A stretch of 64,000 bases of DNA from Candidatus Rhodobacter oscarellae (GCF_001078595.1 NZ_LFTY01000002.1:3803148-3867147); one strand, 5' to 3'. Counted from the first letter of the stretch, positions 9,018 to 18,007 are shown. The notes: a model not told the origin generated them from the sequence alone. A program made the numbers and translations.

Positions 9018-9591
9018 TGGAAATTCGCCAAATGGCCGTTCGGCGAGTGACATGTTCTGCGCCAGGGTCGTCAATTATCGGAAAATCTCCCGAGAACTCT
9101 GGTGCGGCCCTAACTGAAGCAGCCAGTTCTTCGGTGAATGGCCTTAGTTTTCTCTTCTCGAACTCAGCAGCTAATCGAGTTTCCCAAAATGTTGGAACCG
9201 TCGAAACAAAGTCACGAAAGTCACTCGCCTGCCGGTCCTTAGCTGCTTGAGGGTAGTGACGACCATCGTGAAACCGCGCTGGGATGACAAGATCACAATT
9301 TAGTCTTGCCTCGCGTTCTTCGAAGGTGCGCCATTCTGCAACGCACCATTTCGACTGAAAGTACATTGGCGACCAGATACACACCAGGCAGCGAGACTCA
9401 GAGAGAGCGCCCGCGATTCTTGATCTCCATCGAGAACCCGTTTGTATATCTTCCGTGTCGAGAAAAATATTTGCTTGGCGCCCAAGCTCGTGGCTCAACC
9501 AAAACTCAATCTTGTTCTTCAATTCTTTGTGCCAATCGTCACTCTCAGAATGTCGCTTATAGCTAAAAAAGGCATCATACTGGTAGGTCAT
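9010..9591 (-). CDS. TIR domain protein, putative NAD-consuming effector
   Basis: 193 residues from the ATG at 9591; an in-frame TTG at 9606 is less likely. The N-terminal 130 residues are a TIR domain. It opens YDAFFSYKRHSESD, continues NIFLDTEDIQTGSRWRSRI (box 2 region) and LVCIWSPMYFQSKWCVAEW. Glu86 in the WCVAE motif matches the catalytic glutamate of TIR NAD hydrolases and cyclases. The C-terminal 60 residues are not recognised. The stop codon overlaps the ATG of the ATPase gene by 8 bases (AATGTCTAA), so the two are almost certainly cotranslated. Bacterial TIR proteins beside a switch NTPase usually act as abortive-infection effectors; that role is inferred, the domain is seen. Confidence 0.9.
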   Translation of the reverse strand: MTYQYDAFFSYKRHSESDDWHKELKNKIEFWLSHELGRQANIFLDTEDIQTGSRWRSRIAGALSESRCLVCIWSPMYFQSKWCVAEWRTFEEREARLNCDLVIPARFHDGRHYPQAAKDRQASDFRDFVSTVPTFWETRLAAEFEKRKLRPFTEELAASVRAAPEFSGDFPIIDDPGAEHVTRRTAIWRISNV

Positions 9592-10105
9592 TGTCGCTGA
9601 ATTCAAGGCCTTGGTCGAACGGTTGCGTCTACCAAAGTAAGCTAGCCGTCTTCCGCTGAATCAAGAACTTTTTTCTCTCACTGTCAAAATAATAATATAA
9701 GTGCAAGCATGCCAAAAATGGATATGGCAAAAGGCGACGTGATCTCCTGAGAAAGTGGCAACTGCCATGCCCGAACGCTCGTTGGTTCAACCGGAATTGG
9801 CCTCGAGGATTGCTCGACGGCTAAGGACGAAATGGGCGGATTATCTGGTGCTCGCCGCATGAAATGTTATCAAGAAATTTGAACTTTATGGAAGAAATTT
9901 GCGCAACAAGCGGTGTCGCGTAGTCGGGATAAGACGGTTTCTTGGCGGCGTCCTTGCGCCGTCAGACCCGACATTGACCTCTAATACCCTGACGTCCAAA
10001 GAGGGCTCAAAGCGGTCCTGCGGCGTCACATCTCCGCACGTTGGCAGCGTAAACACTTCAACCCTGAGACGGTACTCAAACTGACCGCTTTACCTGAAAC
10101 AGCGA
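9592..10105. other. Intergenic region upstream of the TIR operon
   Basis: About 510 bp without a supportable gene. The part nearest the TIR start is AT-rich (9665-9710) and would hold the TIR operon promoter; on the reverse strand it contains a TTGACA and a TATATT, but not at a convincing mutual spacing. A 61-codon open frame at 9899-10084 has no recognisable content. The MucR terminator should lie at the right end but no clear hairpin was seen. Confidence 0.5.
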
Positions 10106-10558
10106 TTACTTCTTCTTCTTGGGTCTCTTGCCGGGTTTGCGGCCTAGACCGATTGCCTTGGCGGTGGCGGACCGCTTGGCGCTGTAGTTTGGTGCCACCA
10201 TGGGGTAATCCGGCGACAGGCCCCAACGCTCTCGGTACTCCTCGGGCGACATGTCGTAGGCCGAGCGCAGGTGGCGCTTGAGCGTCTTGAAGCTCTTGCC
10301 GTCCTCCAGACAGATGATCGCATCGGGGGTCACAGAAGCATCGATGGGCACGGCCGGATCTGGGCGCGCGGTCTCGGTGGTCTCGTGCACATCCTGAGCG
10401 TCGCCAGACAGCCCGTTCAACGTCGCGTGCACGGAACGCATCAAATCCGGGAGTTCGGCTTGCGCGATCTGGTTCCGGGACGCGTATGCCGCGACGATGT
10501 CGGCGGCCAGGCCAACAACGGCGTCTGACCCGCGCTCTACCTCTGGGGTGCTGGACAT
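10106..10558 (-). CDS. MucR/Ros family transcriptional regulator
   Basis: 150 residues. The C-terminal half carries the Ros/MucR zinc-finger-like module: AIICLEDGKSFKTLKRHLRS, then YDMSPEEYRERWGL and DYPMVAPNYSAKRSATAK. The finger starts C-L-E-D where classical Ros has two cysteines, a variation found in many MucR homologues. It ends in a basic tail (GKRPKKKK). These proteins bind AT-rich DNA and control exopolysaccharide, motility and quorum-sensing genes, and silence acquired DNA in alphaproteobacteria. This copy sits in an IS-rich region beside the TIR module, so it may be a second, mobile-element-linked copy (inference). The N-terminal 60 residues are poorly conserved. Confidence 0.88.
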   Translation of the reverse strand: MSSTPEVERGSDAVVGLAADIVAAYASRNQIAQAELPDLMRSVHATLNGLSGDAQDVHETTETARPDPAVPIDASVTPDAIICLEDGKSFKTLKRHLRSAYDMSPEEYRERWGLSPDYPMVAPNYSAKRSATAKAIGLGRKPGKRPKKKK

Positions 10559-10661
10559 GGGGCTTCCTCACTTTCGATGCGGTCGGATGTGGCGTCCAAC
10601 CAATTAATTCGAAGCGTTCTGTCTTGTCTTCAGTGCCTGTGTCAAACCAATTCCGCAATTC

Positions 10662-10776
10662 CGGCCCAGAGCCGCCTTTCAACTCATGTTGCCAATGCTG
10701 CAATGCGGCCCGTCAAAGCGGACCTCCATCGAAAGCGCAGCATTTCCAATTTTCGAATGAACAAGTCGCGGACGAA
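10662..10776 (+). repeat. Dispersed intergenic repeat, copy A
   Basis: About 115 bp running from CGGCCCAGAGCCGCC to AACAAGTCGCGGACGAAG. It is almost identical to the reverse complement of 28633-28748: I see only a handful of differences, for example TCAACTC versus TGACCTC and TTTTCG versus TTTTCC. It lies between MucR and the IS110 transposase and encodes nothing recognisable. Confidence 0.8.
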
Positions 10777-10893
10777 GTTGCCGTTTAACTCGTCGGATCG
10801 AACGACATGGTGTGATTGCGGCGGTCGCTCTCCCAAGGCGAACGAGGTCCGATAGTATCAGCCTCACAAAACCAGCCGTGAAGGAGAACGACC

Positions 10894-11934
10894 TTGTCAC
10901 ATTATGTAGGCCTTGATGTTTCCGTCAAAGAAGTTTCGATCTGCGTGGTGAACATCGAAGGCGATGTTATAGCGCGGGGATCGGTCGCGACCGACCCTGA
11001 CCAAATATCCAACTTCATTGCAGAGCACGCCGCAGCAGCCGAACGGGTTGTGCATGAGAGCGGGATTTTGGCGATCTGGCTGACCCGCGAACTCGACAAG
11101 CGCGGCGTGCCGATCATCTGCATTGATGCCAGATTGGCGCATAAGGCCTTGTCTGGTCGCATCAACAAGACGGATCGAGGCGATGCTGAAGGTCTTGCGC
11201 ATCTGGCTCGGACCGGTTGGTTCACCCCTGTGCATATCCGCAGCGAAGCTTCGGAAAGGGTTCGGGTTCTGATCGGCACACGAGAGCGCCTGATCCGGAT
11301 GCGCAAGGACCTGGAGGCCCATGTCCGCGGCGTTCTCAAGACCTTCGGCATCCGGATGACCGCAATCCAGCGATCAAACCAGCGCGGTGGGTTCCGCGAC
11401 CAGCTTGCTCAGGCCGGGCAAACCGATCTGGCGATTGAGCTCATGGCGGACGCCTTCAACCCGATCCACAGGGCGCTCTGCGCGGCAGCAGACGCGATGG
11501 AAGACGAGCTGCGCGAGATCGCGCGTGGCAGTGACCTCGCTCAAAGGCTTATGACTGTTCCGGGAGTAGGACCCGTGGTGGCCCTTTCCTACATCGCCAC
11601 GCTGGACAATGAGGCCCGTTTCAAGCGCGCGACCGACGTCGGGGCCTTCCTCGGCCTCACCCCGAGGCGATTCCAATCCGGCGATACAGATTGGTCCGGG
11701 CGGATAAGTAAGTGTGGAGATCGCGACCTCCGTCGCCTCCTGTACGCAGCGGGGTTCACCCTGATCAGCCAGGTGCGCCGCGCCTCGCCACTGCGAGCCT
11801 GGGCCGTTCGATTGAGTGAAAGGAAAGGCATCAAACATGCAGCCGTCGCCGCAGCCAGAAAGCTTGCTGTGATTATGCTGCGTATCTGGCGAGACGGCAC
11901 AACCTTCCACGCAACAAGGGAGGTGCGAGCCTAG
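10894..11934 (+). CDS. IS110 family transposase
   Basis: 346 residues, full length for the family, starting at a TTG after AAGGAGAACGACC. The RuvC-like DEDD domain begins YVGLDVSVKEVSICVVN and contains RINKTDRGDAEGLAHLARTG. The C-terminal domain has RLMTVPGVGPVVALSYIATL and FLGLTPRRFQSGDTDWSGRI. Only distantly similar to the IS1111-type transposase at 4920, so this is a different element. Element ends are not clear. The next 280 bp (to about 12220) are non-coding and probably include its right end, including a GGACGGTGGCAGATCGAGCC stretch. No frameshift or internal stop is visible. Confidence 0.9.
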   Translation: MSHYVGLDVSVKEVSICVVNIEGDVIARGSVATDPDQISNFIAEHAAAAERVVHESGILAIWLTRELDKRGVPIICIDARLAHKALSGRINKTDRGDAEGLAHLARTGWFTPVHIRSEASERVRVLIGTRERLIRMRKDLEAHVRGVLKTFGIRMTAIQRSNQRGGFRDQLAQAGQTDLAIELMADAFNPIHRALCAAADAMEDELREIARGSDLAQRLMTVPGVGPVVALSYIATLDNEARFKRATDVGAFLGLTPRRFQSGDTDWSGRISKCGDRDLRRLLYAAGFTLISQVRRASPLRAWAVRLSERKGIKHAAVAAARKLAVIMLRIWRDGTTFHATREVRA

Positions 11935-12221
11935 AAACCTCAACAGAAACCTCGCCTAAGGGCGGGTCAGACGTCCCTCGGGACGGTGGCAGATCGAGCC
12001 AGCCAAAGCGGTCGCGGTGGTCAAACGAAGACCAACCTCGTGAATGACATTTTGGACGATCAACCCCGAACGCCATCATGAAGCGGCACGACCGACTTCG
12101 AAGAGAACCACGACCCCGGCGGACACGCGACCCAATCAACTTGACACAGCCGCAAACAGAGAACCGCTTCGTACGCAGCGTGTCCTCAAGAAAAATCGCA
12201 AACAGCGCGCTGAAACTCAGA
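11935..12221. other. Non-coding right flank of the IS110 element
   Basis: No gene is supported. GC-rich text just after the transposase stop (CGCCTAAGGGCGGGT, CGTCCCTCGGGACGG) contains two short hairpins and may be the right end or bridge-RNA side of the element. The longer open frame that begins at 12044 crosses the two decayed genes in antisense and is not credible. Confidence 0.4.
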
Positions 12222-12547
12222 TTACGAGGATGTATCTGCTGCAATTTGGTCTCCTAATTTTACCATCCCATCCTCCAGAGTACCGGCACGCAAGCCCCCA
12301 CGATGCACAAGGCCGCGCAGCATTCCCTTTGGTGTTGTCTTTTGAAGCCATGCGCAGGGTTCGGCCAGCCGCGACCCCTGACACAGCACCGAGCCGATAC
12401 GAAATCGTTTCCCATCAAGGTGTTGGGGTCGATGCCACGTGTCACAATATTCCGCCGCGCATCAACGGGTGCCATTACGACACCATGCACGGACGCAAGC
12501 ATCTCGATGGCCTCCGCCTCAATCAGCGTCAGGGCCTGACCCCAGCG
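12222..12547 (-). pseudogene. MOSC domain protein fragment, 5'-truncated and frameshifted
   Basis: Reading the reverse strand from 12547 gives RWGQALTLIEAEAIEML and DARRNIVTRGIDPNTLMG, the central part of a MOSC domain. The frame is lost after NDFVSAR. In another frame it continues GMLRGLVHRGGLRAGTLEDG and MVKLGDQIAADTSS with a TAA at 12222-12224, which is the expected C-terminus. The N-terminal third is absent; the fragment begins right after the stop of the GNAT pseudogene. MOSC proteins normally carry sulfur for molybdenum cofactor or act in small-molecule reduction. This copy is dead. Confidence 0.75.
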
Positions 12548-12551
12548 TCCC

Positions 12552-13125
12552 TCAGGAAACCTGCATTTTCAGCAGGAGGACGTCACCGGTATAGTATGGC
12601 TGACAGGGATGGCCTCGCACAGGACTGCGGGCGTCTTCAACATACCCCGATCTGGCATAAAGTCGGGTCGCACCGATGTTTTGCGCGTAAACCTGAATGC
12701 TCAACTGGGTGTACCCTGCCGCCAACGCTTGTGTCTCGGCGGCACGGAGCAAAGTTGTGCCAATTCCGTGGCCGCGAAAGCGGGGAAAGACCGCCAGGGC
12801 GTTGATGTACCTCGTGCCGACCGAGCGGCGTTCCAAGGCCACAAAGGGCGCGATGGCTGCAGGCAATCCATCAAGGTCACCGTCCGGGGCCTCGTCAATG
12901 GGTTAGCTCAACACCATCCCGAGCGTGGTGGCGGCTGAACATGCGATGCGCGCGTTTCGGTAGGAGAACCCGCCGCGTTCTCGTCCGGCGCGGTCGCTGC
13001 CTACTTCAAGCACAGATTTTGTGTCACTGGCGGCTTGGATCAGAGCCATGCGGGGATGCCTTCTCCGGCGATGTCGATCAGTTTGGCAAGGTCTCTTGCA
13101 TCCCTCGCGGACGCGTCGGTGATTT
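12552..13125 (-). pseudogene. GNAT family N-acetyltransferase, broken by a frameshift and a stop
   Basis: The 3' half (12866-12552) encodes a GNAT core: ALAVFPRFRGHGIGTTLLRA with the acetyl-CoA loop RGHGIG, then YTQLSIQVYAQNIGATRLYA. Upstream in the same frame, GGFSYRNARIAC and TTLGMVLS lead into an in-frame TAA at 12903-12905. It is followed at once by PIDEAPDGDLDGLPAAIAPF, so a single nonsense change interrupts the gene. Further upstream DARDLAKLIDIAGEGIP lies in another frame, showing a frameshift near 13060. The approximate start is uncertain. It sits head to tail with the MOSC fragment, so both genes decayed together. Confidence 0.8.
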
Positions 13126-13225
13126 CGTGTTTCTGTGAAGATTGCAGGTTTCGTTCCTCTTAGATCAGGGACAGCCCGAACCCAAAGCGGGGTCCGGACT
13201 ATCTTTTTTTCTGGTGGGATCGACC

Positions 13226-13843
13226 CTAATTGAGCGGTCCGACTGGAAAACCGGAATCCCATTCGGCGTGATCGGTTTCGTCCACGTGAGGGTCGTTCAT
13301 CGCTGCCTGTTCACGGGATGGGATGTCGATTGACAGGCGAACTCCGAAGCCATCGGTCATGCCGAGCAGCACCTGGCTCATTTCACCTGTGATGTTTGCA
13401 AAGCTACCCGTACCGCCTGTGATTGCACGAGGTGCTTCGACCCCGATATCGGCCAGCTCGGCGCCTTGATTGATCAGGATGTCGCCGTTCTCGAACTCAA
13501 ACACCTGCCGCGTGATGACCATCGCGCCGGTTGTGGTGCGCGCGCCGTCGCCGACAAAAAAGCCGTCGCATGTCCAGCGCCCGATCACCTTGTCGGGATA
13601 GGCAGGACTGCCATCTGCAAGCGTACCTTCAGCACCGCCATCAAGCGTGCCATCTTCATAGATGTACCCCTGCGTGACGAAGGCGTTCCCGAAGGCAGGC
13701 ATGCCATCTTCGAACACGGGCTCAGAGGCGAAGATGAAGAGGCTGAGGTCTTCGGCGACGTCAAATGACATAGGCGCGCCGTTGGCAGCGGCCATGTTGG
13801 TCGTGGCAAACAGGGCAAGTGTGGTTAGGGTAGATTTCAACAT
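13226..13843 (-). CDS. Secreted protein with a dirigent/allene-oxide-cyclase-like barrel
   Basis: 205 residues from the ATG at 13843. The N-terminus is a signal peptide (MLKSTLTTLALFATTNMAAA), so the mature protein is exported. The mature part has alternating hydrophobic strands and the segment AITGGTGSFANITGEMSQ. This resembles the GGTGxYAxARG motif of dirigent and allene-oxide-cyclase barrels. Earlier WTCDGFFVGDG and VFEFENGDIL also fit that fold. Function in bacteria is unknown. It lies 113 bp downstream of the homocysteine methyltransferase on the same strand. The fold assignment is by motif likeness only. Confidence 0.6.
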   Translation of the reverse strand: MLKSTLTTLALFATTNMAAANGAPMSFDVAEDLSLFIFASEPVFEDGMPAFGNAFVTQGYIYEDGTLDGGAEGTLADGSPAYPDKVIGRWTCDGFFVGDGARTTTGAMVITRQVFEFENGDILINQGAELADIGVEAPRAITGGTGSFANITGEMSQVLLGMTDGFGVRLSIDIPSREQAAMNDPHVDETDHAEWDSGFPVGPLN

Positions 13844-13955
13844 TTCAGAATTCCTTTTTTGGATTTGCGTTAAAGTCAGCGTTACAGAACACGTGCGGTT
13901 GAGACCGCACACGGCTGTTGTTGTGAGCACGAAAAGGCGTGCTGCATTTAGAGGT

Positions 13956-14891
13956 TTAGGTTGCGGACGTGGCTGCGCAGATTGCGGCGATATGACGGTG
14001 ATCCGTCCCACAACACCCGCCCATAACGGTTAGGTTGGGCAATCGAGGCAGAAGACCGGCGTAAAGCGCGCCAAGCTCGTTTGGGTCCCCATCATCAAGC
14101 GTGTCTGATGCGTCAAGCTCCGCGTGGCTCATGCGAGACGCGTTGGCACGCAGCCCCATGATCCGGGACGTCCAGTCGCCTTCTAAGACATGCGAGAAGT
14201 GGTCGGGATGCGCGCAGTTGATCATGAAGTAGGCCGGATACGCATCCGTCGCTTCATCTACCGCGCAGATCGCTTCAGCCAACGTCTCGCCGGATGGCAG
14301 TTGTCCGTTCGTCTCCACGGTGAAGGCGATTGAAATCGGCATGCCTTGTGTCTTAGCGACACTGGCGATGCCGATAGCCTCATCCGCATAGGTCATGGTG
14401 ATCGCAGACACCATGTCAGCGCCAAACTCATCGAACCAGCCGACCTGGGCGGCGTGATAGGCTTCGGCTTGGATGGCAGACATGACATTTGTCGGCGCAT
14501 ACCCGTCATCTTGTGGGCCAATCACACCATTGATGACGAACGGGCTCTGCGCAGTCTCGTATTGGTCCCGCAATCCGGTAAGGGAGCAGATCACCTCGCG
14601 ATGGACTGCCCGAAGGTCTGCATGCGTCATTCCCAATTCCGCAGCCCAGCGTGCGCTTGCGCGCCAGGTTGGGGTATCCATGATGAATCCACGATTTGCA
14701 TCGACGGCAATTCTGGCAAAGCGGGCCATATATGCGTCCATGGCGGCGATCCCAGCATCGGTCTCCAGCGCCTTGAACGCAGCGAAAAGGGGCAAGTCGA
14801 TCCCGTCATGAAAGATGAGCGTGGTCTCAAGTCCGCCATCCGTGATCATCTGCTTGCCAGCCATCTGAGGCAGTGCATTGCGGTACTTCAT
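13956..14891 (-). CDS. Homocysteine S-methyltransferase family protein
   Basis: 311 residues. It begins with the family's TIM-barrel entrance MITDGGLETTLIFHDGIDLP. It carries the three zinc-ligand cysteines, one in FMINCAHPDH and two in MGGCCGTDHRHI. Such enzymes move a methyl group from S-methylmethionine, betaine or another donor to homocysteine, giving methionine in the cytosol. The donor cannot be told from sequence. It is divergent to the TPR regulator at 15041, with 149 bp between the starts, so that regulator could control it (inference). An AGGACAAACC upstream of the ATG is a weak ribosome site. Confidence 0.88.
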   Translation of the reverse strand: MKYRNALPQMAGKQMITDGGLETTLIFHDGIDLPLFAAFKALETDAGIAAMDAYMARFARIAVDANRGFIMDTPTWRASARWAAELGMTHADLRAVHREVICSLTGLRDQYETAQSPFVINGVIGPQDDGYAPTNVMSAIQAEAYHAAQVGWFDEFGADMVSAITMTYADEAIGIASVAKTQGMPISIAFTVETNGQLPSGETLAEAICAVDEATDAYPAYFMINCAHPDHFSHVLEGDWTSRIMGLRANASRMSHAELDASDTLDDGDPNELGALYAGLLPRLPNLTVMGGCCGTDHRHIAAICAATSAT

Positions 14892-15040
14892 GGTTTGTCC
14901 TTTCGGTCGGAAGCCTCGAGTGAGGCGGGTTGAGTAGAGACCTAAAGAACGGCGTCACGCGTTGCTTGAGATAAACCTGAGAAGAGTCTGAGATTTTGCA
15001 GAGCTTTCCCCCGACCGCGCATTTGAGTACTCTTTGCCCC

Positions 15041-16606
15041 ATGAAGATCGAGATTTCAGATGCCCGGGTCGACTTTGATCGGATGACCGCAGAGCGCGGC
15101 GATGATCAGCGTCGCCTGACCCGGCAAACGGCTGGAATCTTGCGCGCCCTTGTCGATGCTGACGATCAGATCGTGAGTAAGGATGACCTGATTGACCGGG
15201 TCTGGGACGGACGCATCGTGACCGACGCAACATTGTCCACGGCCATCAAGGAGGCGCGGCATGCGGTCGGCGACACAGGTGCCGATCAACGAATCATAGA
15301 AACCGTGCACGGCATGGGCTTTCGACTCAGGACCCCCGCTCGGCGCATTGAAACGTTGCCAATTATCGAGCAGGATGCACCTTGCCTACTGGTTCTGCCG
15401 TTTCGCAATACAAGCGCCGATCCCGATGCCCGGTTCATACCTGAAGGGCTGACGGATGAGATCATCACCGGCCTGTCCAGATTTCCAGACGTGAAGGTTC
15501 TTTCGCGCACCACATCCGATGCGGCTCAGACGGCAGCATTCGATCCTGCGCAAATGAAACACAAATATGATGCCGACTTTATTGTGGAAGGCAGTGTCCG
15601 ACGAACCGAAACGCGCTTGCGGGTCAGCGTTCAGCTTGCCTCGACACAATCGGGTTCTGTGCTTCTGTCCGAACAAATTGATAGCGAGGCGACGGTTCAA
15701 TCGGTCTTCGATGTTCAAGACCATATCGCTCAAATCTGTGCCGCGCGTATGGCCGGTCCCCACGGGCCGGTTGCACAAGGCAAAGGAGGGTTCGCGACAG
15801 AACGGGTTCATCACGAAAGTTGGACCCTCTTTCGCCTGGTCGCTGATTTCCGCAGATACTATCGCACATATGATTTCCAACTGCATGCCGCGCTGCGCGA
15901 CGCATTTCCACCCGCTCTGGCGCGCCATCCGGATGCGTCTGACGGGTGGGCCGCCTATGCGGTCCTGCTACTTGAAGAGTTTCGATACCACGTCAATGAA
16001 CGCGCTGATTTCGATGCGTTGACCCCTGCAAGTGAGGCTGCCGAAAGGGCGGTCGCCGCTGATCCGCGCAATGCTTTTGCACAGACGGCGCTTGCGATGT
16101 GCCGCCTCTATGTCATGGACATCGCCGGGTTCGACGAAGCCGCGGACAAGGCTTTGGCTCTCAATCCCGGTAACTCGGACGTACTGTCCGAGATCGGTCA
16201 CTGTTATGCATTCATCGGACGAGAGGCAGAGGCCATCGCGCTCCTTGACAAGGCGATCGAGTTATCCCCTGAACACCCGGGCTGGTATCACTTTGCCAAA
16301 ACGTGGCGCTATGCGCGCCTCGATATGTTTAACGCAGCCTTGCTGGAACTGCAGCGCCACCCCATGCACGGCTTTTACTGGTACCATGCGCATCTTGTGT
16401 GGCTCCATTCCGCCTGCGGCGATCATGCAGCCGCCCAATCTGAGGCGGAGATATTGCGCGACGTGTTCCCGGCGTTCGAGGCCCGCGCTATGGACGAGCT
16501 TGCGATGTGGGACGCGAACCGCGATCTAGTGGCATCCGCGCTTGAGCATTGGGCACGTGCTGGTCTCAATATCGTCGAGACAGCAGACCCGGCCACGGCC
16601 ATATAG
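15041..16606 (+). CDS. Winged-helix regulator with FlgO/TolB-N-like and TPR domains
   Basis: 521 residues starting MKIEISDARVDFDRM; the open frame extends 15 codons upstream without support. Residues 1-100 form an OmpR/PhoB-type winged helix (ILRALVDADDQIVSKDDLID and TVHGMGFRLR). Residues 115-240 match the FlgO-like module often annotated as adenylate-cyclase-associated (CLLVLPFRNTSADPDARFIP, GLTDEIITGLSRF, FIVEGSVRRTETRLRVSVQL). The rest has TPR-like helices (EAADKALALNPGNSDVLSEI, EAIALLDKAIELSPEHPGWY). There is no cyclase domain. It is presumed to be a DNA-binding regulator of an adjacent gene, most simply the divergent methyltransferase. The 3' end overlaps the convergent MFS gene by 41 bp. 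Confidence 0.85.
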   Translation: MKIEISDARVDFDRMTAERGDDQRRLTRQTAGILRALVDADDQIVSKDDLIDRVWDGRIVTDATLSTAIKEARHAVGDTGADQRIIETVHGMGFRLRTPARRIETLPIIEQDAPCLLVLPFRNTSADPDARFIPEGLTDEIITGLSRFPDVKVLSRTTSDAAQTAAFDPAQMKHKYDADFIVEGSVRRTETRLRVSVQLASTQSGSVLLSEQIDSEATVQSVFDVQDHIAQICAARMAGPHGPVAQGKGGFATERVHHESWTLFRLVADFRRYYRTYDFQLHAALRDAFPPALARHPDASDGWAAYAVLLLEEFRYHVNERADFDALTPASEAAERAVAADPRNAFAQTALAMCRLYVMDIAGFDEAADKALALNPGNSDVLSEIGHCYAFIGREAEAIALLDKAIELSPEHPGWYHFAKTWRYARLDMFNAALLELQRHPMHGFYWYHAHLVWLHSACGDHAAAQSEAEILRDVFPAFEARAMDELAMWDANRDLVASALEHWARAGLNIVETADPATAI

Positions 16607-17591
16607 CGACAAGGCCAGTGGCCAGGATCGTCAACCCGAGACCCGGGTAACCCGTGATCTGCAGAATGAGCGCGCCAGCGAGACCGCCAAAGGCAAACCC
16701 CAGCAAGTAACTCGCCATGGCCGCTGGCGCTCGATCTTGATGGGAGGAAATGTAGAGCGGAAAGAACAGAAACAGAAAGAACCCGTTGGCCAGAATACTC
16801 AGGCCGAGCAAAGTCAGGTTCGGCGAGACGTAGCTGGACGCGCCAGTGACGGCCGCGGCCAGCAAGGCAAACGTCTGCAACCCCGTCCCGTAACGCGATG
16901 GAAGCCGCCCTGCCAGAAATGACCCAATTGCGCCGGCAATCAGGCTGAAGAGAAGCCAAAGTGCCAAGCCGCCCTGCGTGCCGATTGATTGGCCGTATAG
17001 CTCCAGAAAACTCCAATAGGCGCCCATCATGACGAAGAACGGTACAAATCGAAGCGGTAGCCCGGCAGAGGATAAATGTTGGTCTCGGCGGACCGTGATG
17101 GAAGCGTTTTCGGACCTCGCCAACAACAGGATCAGGGACGTGCCTGCAAGTATCCACATAACGTTCAGGGCAAATGAGAACAGCGCGAGATAGATCGCAA
17201 ATGAGACGCCAAGACCAAATGTGAGCGCCGTGCTGACAAGCTCCAAGGGGCTTTCCACCTTTTGCAGGCCACGCAGCGCCCGTTTCGTCGCAAGACCAAG
17301 CGCCAGGCCCAGCAGGACACAACACAAGCCAAGACCAATCACCGGGAGCCGCTCGCCAAGGGCGAGGATTGCAAAGGACACCGGGATGCACAGCCGAGCG
17401 GCGTAGTCAAATCTCCCTGAAATCGGCCCCACGCACGCCACTGCAGCCGCCAGCAGGACCAGACTTCCAAACCCGCCCGCCAAGGGTTCTGACACCTGCT
17501 GATGGCTTGCCAGTTCAGCCAGCCAGACCGGCATGGTGTTGATGACAATCGCGCCAAGACCAAGAGGTATCAGGATCGGGAGGGGCTTCAT
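16566..17591 (-). CDS. MFS-type membrane transporter
   Basis: 341 residues from the ATG at 17591, which fits the first membrane helix MKPLPILIPLGLGAIVINTM; the longer frame adds 10 residues. About ten to twelve hydrophobic segments run the whole length, for example LGLGLCCVLLGLALGLATKR and LGLSILANGFFLFLFFPLYI. Loops with R-rich motifs such as AGRLPSRYGTG fit the major facilitator pattern. No substrate signature is recognised. It converges on the TPR regulator, overlapping by 41 bp. Confidence 0.75.
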   Translation of the reverse strand: MKPLPILIPLGLGAIVINTMPVWLAELASHQQVSEPLAGGFGSLVLLAAAVACVGPISGRFDYAARLCIPVSFAILALGERLPVIGLGLCCVLLGLALGLATKRALRGLQKVESPLELVSTALTFGLGVSFAIYLALFSFALNVMWILAGTSLILLLARSENASITVRRDQHLSSAGLPLRFVPFFVMMGAYWSFLELYGQSIGTQGGLALWLLFSLIAGAIGSFLAGRLPSRYGTGLQTFALLAAAVTGASSYVSPNLTLLGLSILANGFFLFLFFPLYISSHQDRAPAAMASYLLGFAFGGLAGALILQITGYPGLGLTILATGLVAIWPWPGLLSRRY

Positions 17592-18007
17592 GTGGGGCGC
17601 TTTCTTTCGGAAGTGGGCCATCCATCATCGGCTTCTTTGCGCCGCCACCTTATCCCAAAGTCAGCCACGCTGACGACGGATGATTTCATTCGAAATTCTG
17701 TGAGGATGAACCTTCCAACATGCCTGAATGGATTGAGGCTGTTTTCAAATTAAAAGGTCAGCTTTGGGCCGTCCTTGTCGCGGCATCCAGTTCGATCTGA
17801 CCGGATGCTGGGCTGCATCCGAGGTCCCCAAGGAGCCCACTGCGGAAGTCTTCGAAACGTGCTGCGTTTGCATGCAGCATGGAAGTCACTTCAATTGCGA
17901 GACTGCGGACGCTTCTGAGCGGCTGGTAAGCCAGTCATTGATGTTCGATGCGGCGCAGACGGACGCTGCCAAGGGGATCTTATGCTCAAAGTAAACATCT
18001 TGGTTGG
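17592..18007. other. Intergenic region with a dispersed repeat copy
   Basis: No gene is supported in this 416-bp gap. Positions 17755-17838 (GGTCAGCTTTGGGCCGTCCT to GCATCCGAGGTCCCCAAGGA) resemble 28728-28818, sharing GGGCCGTCCT, GACCG, GCATCCGAGGTCC and CAAGGAGCCC in order. This makes it a diverged member of the same intergenic repeat family. A 76-codon open frame over it is a by-product. Confidence 0.5.

Noticed and set aside
9899-10084. 61-codon forward frame upstream of MucR
   Set aside because: No ribosome site and no similarity to anything recognised.
12044-12805. 253-codon forward open frame
   Set aside because: It lies antisense to the MOSC and GNAT pseudogenes, and its translation has no domain.
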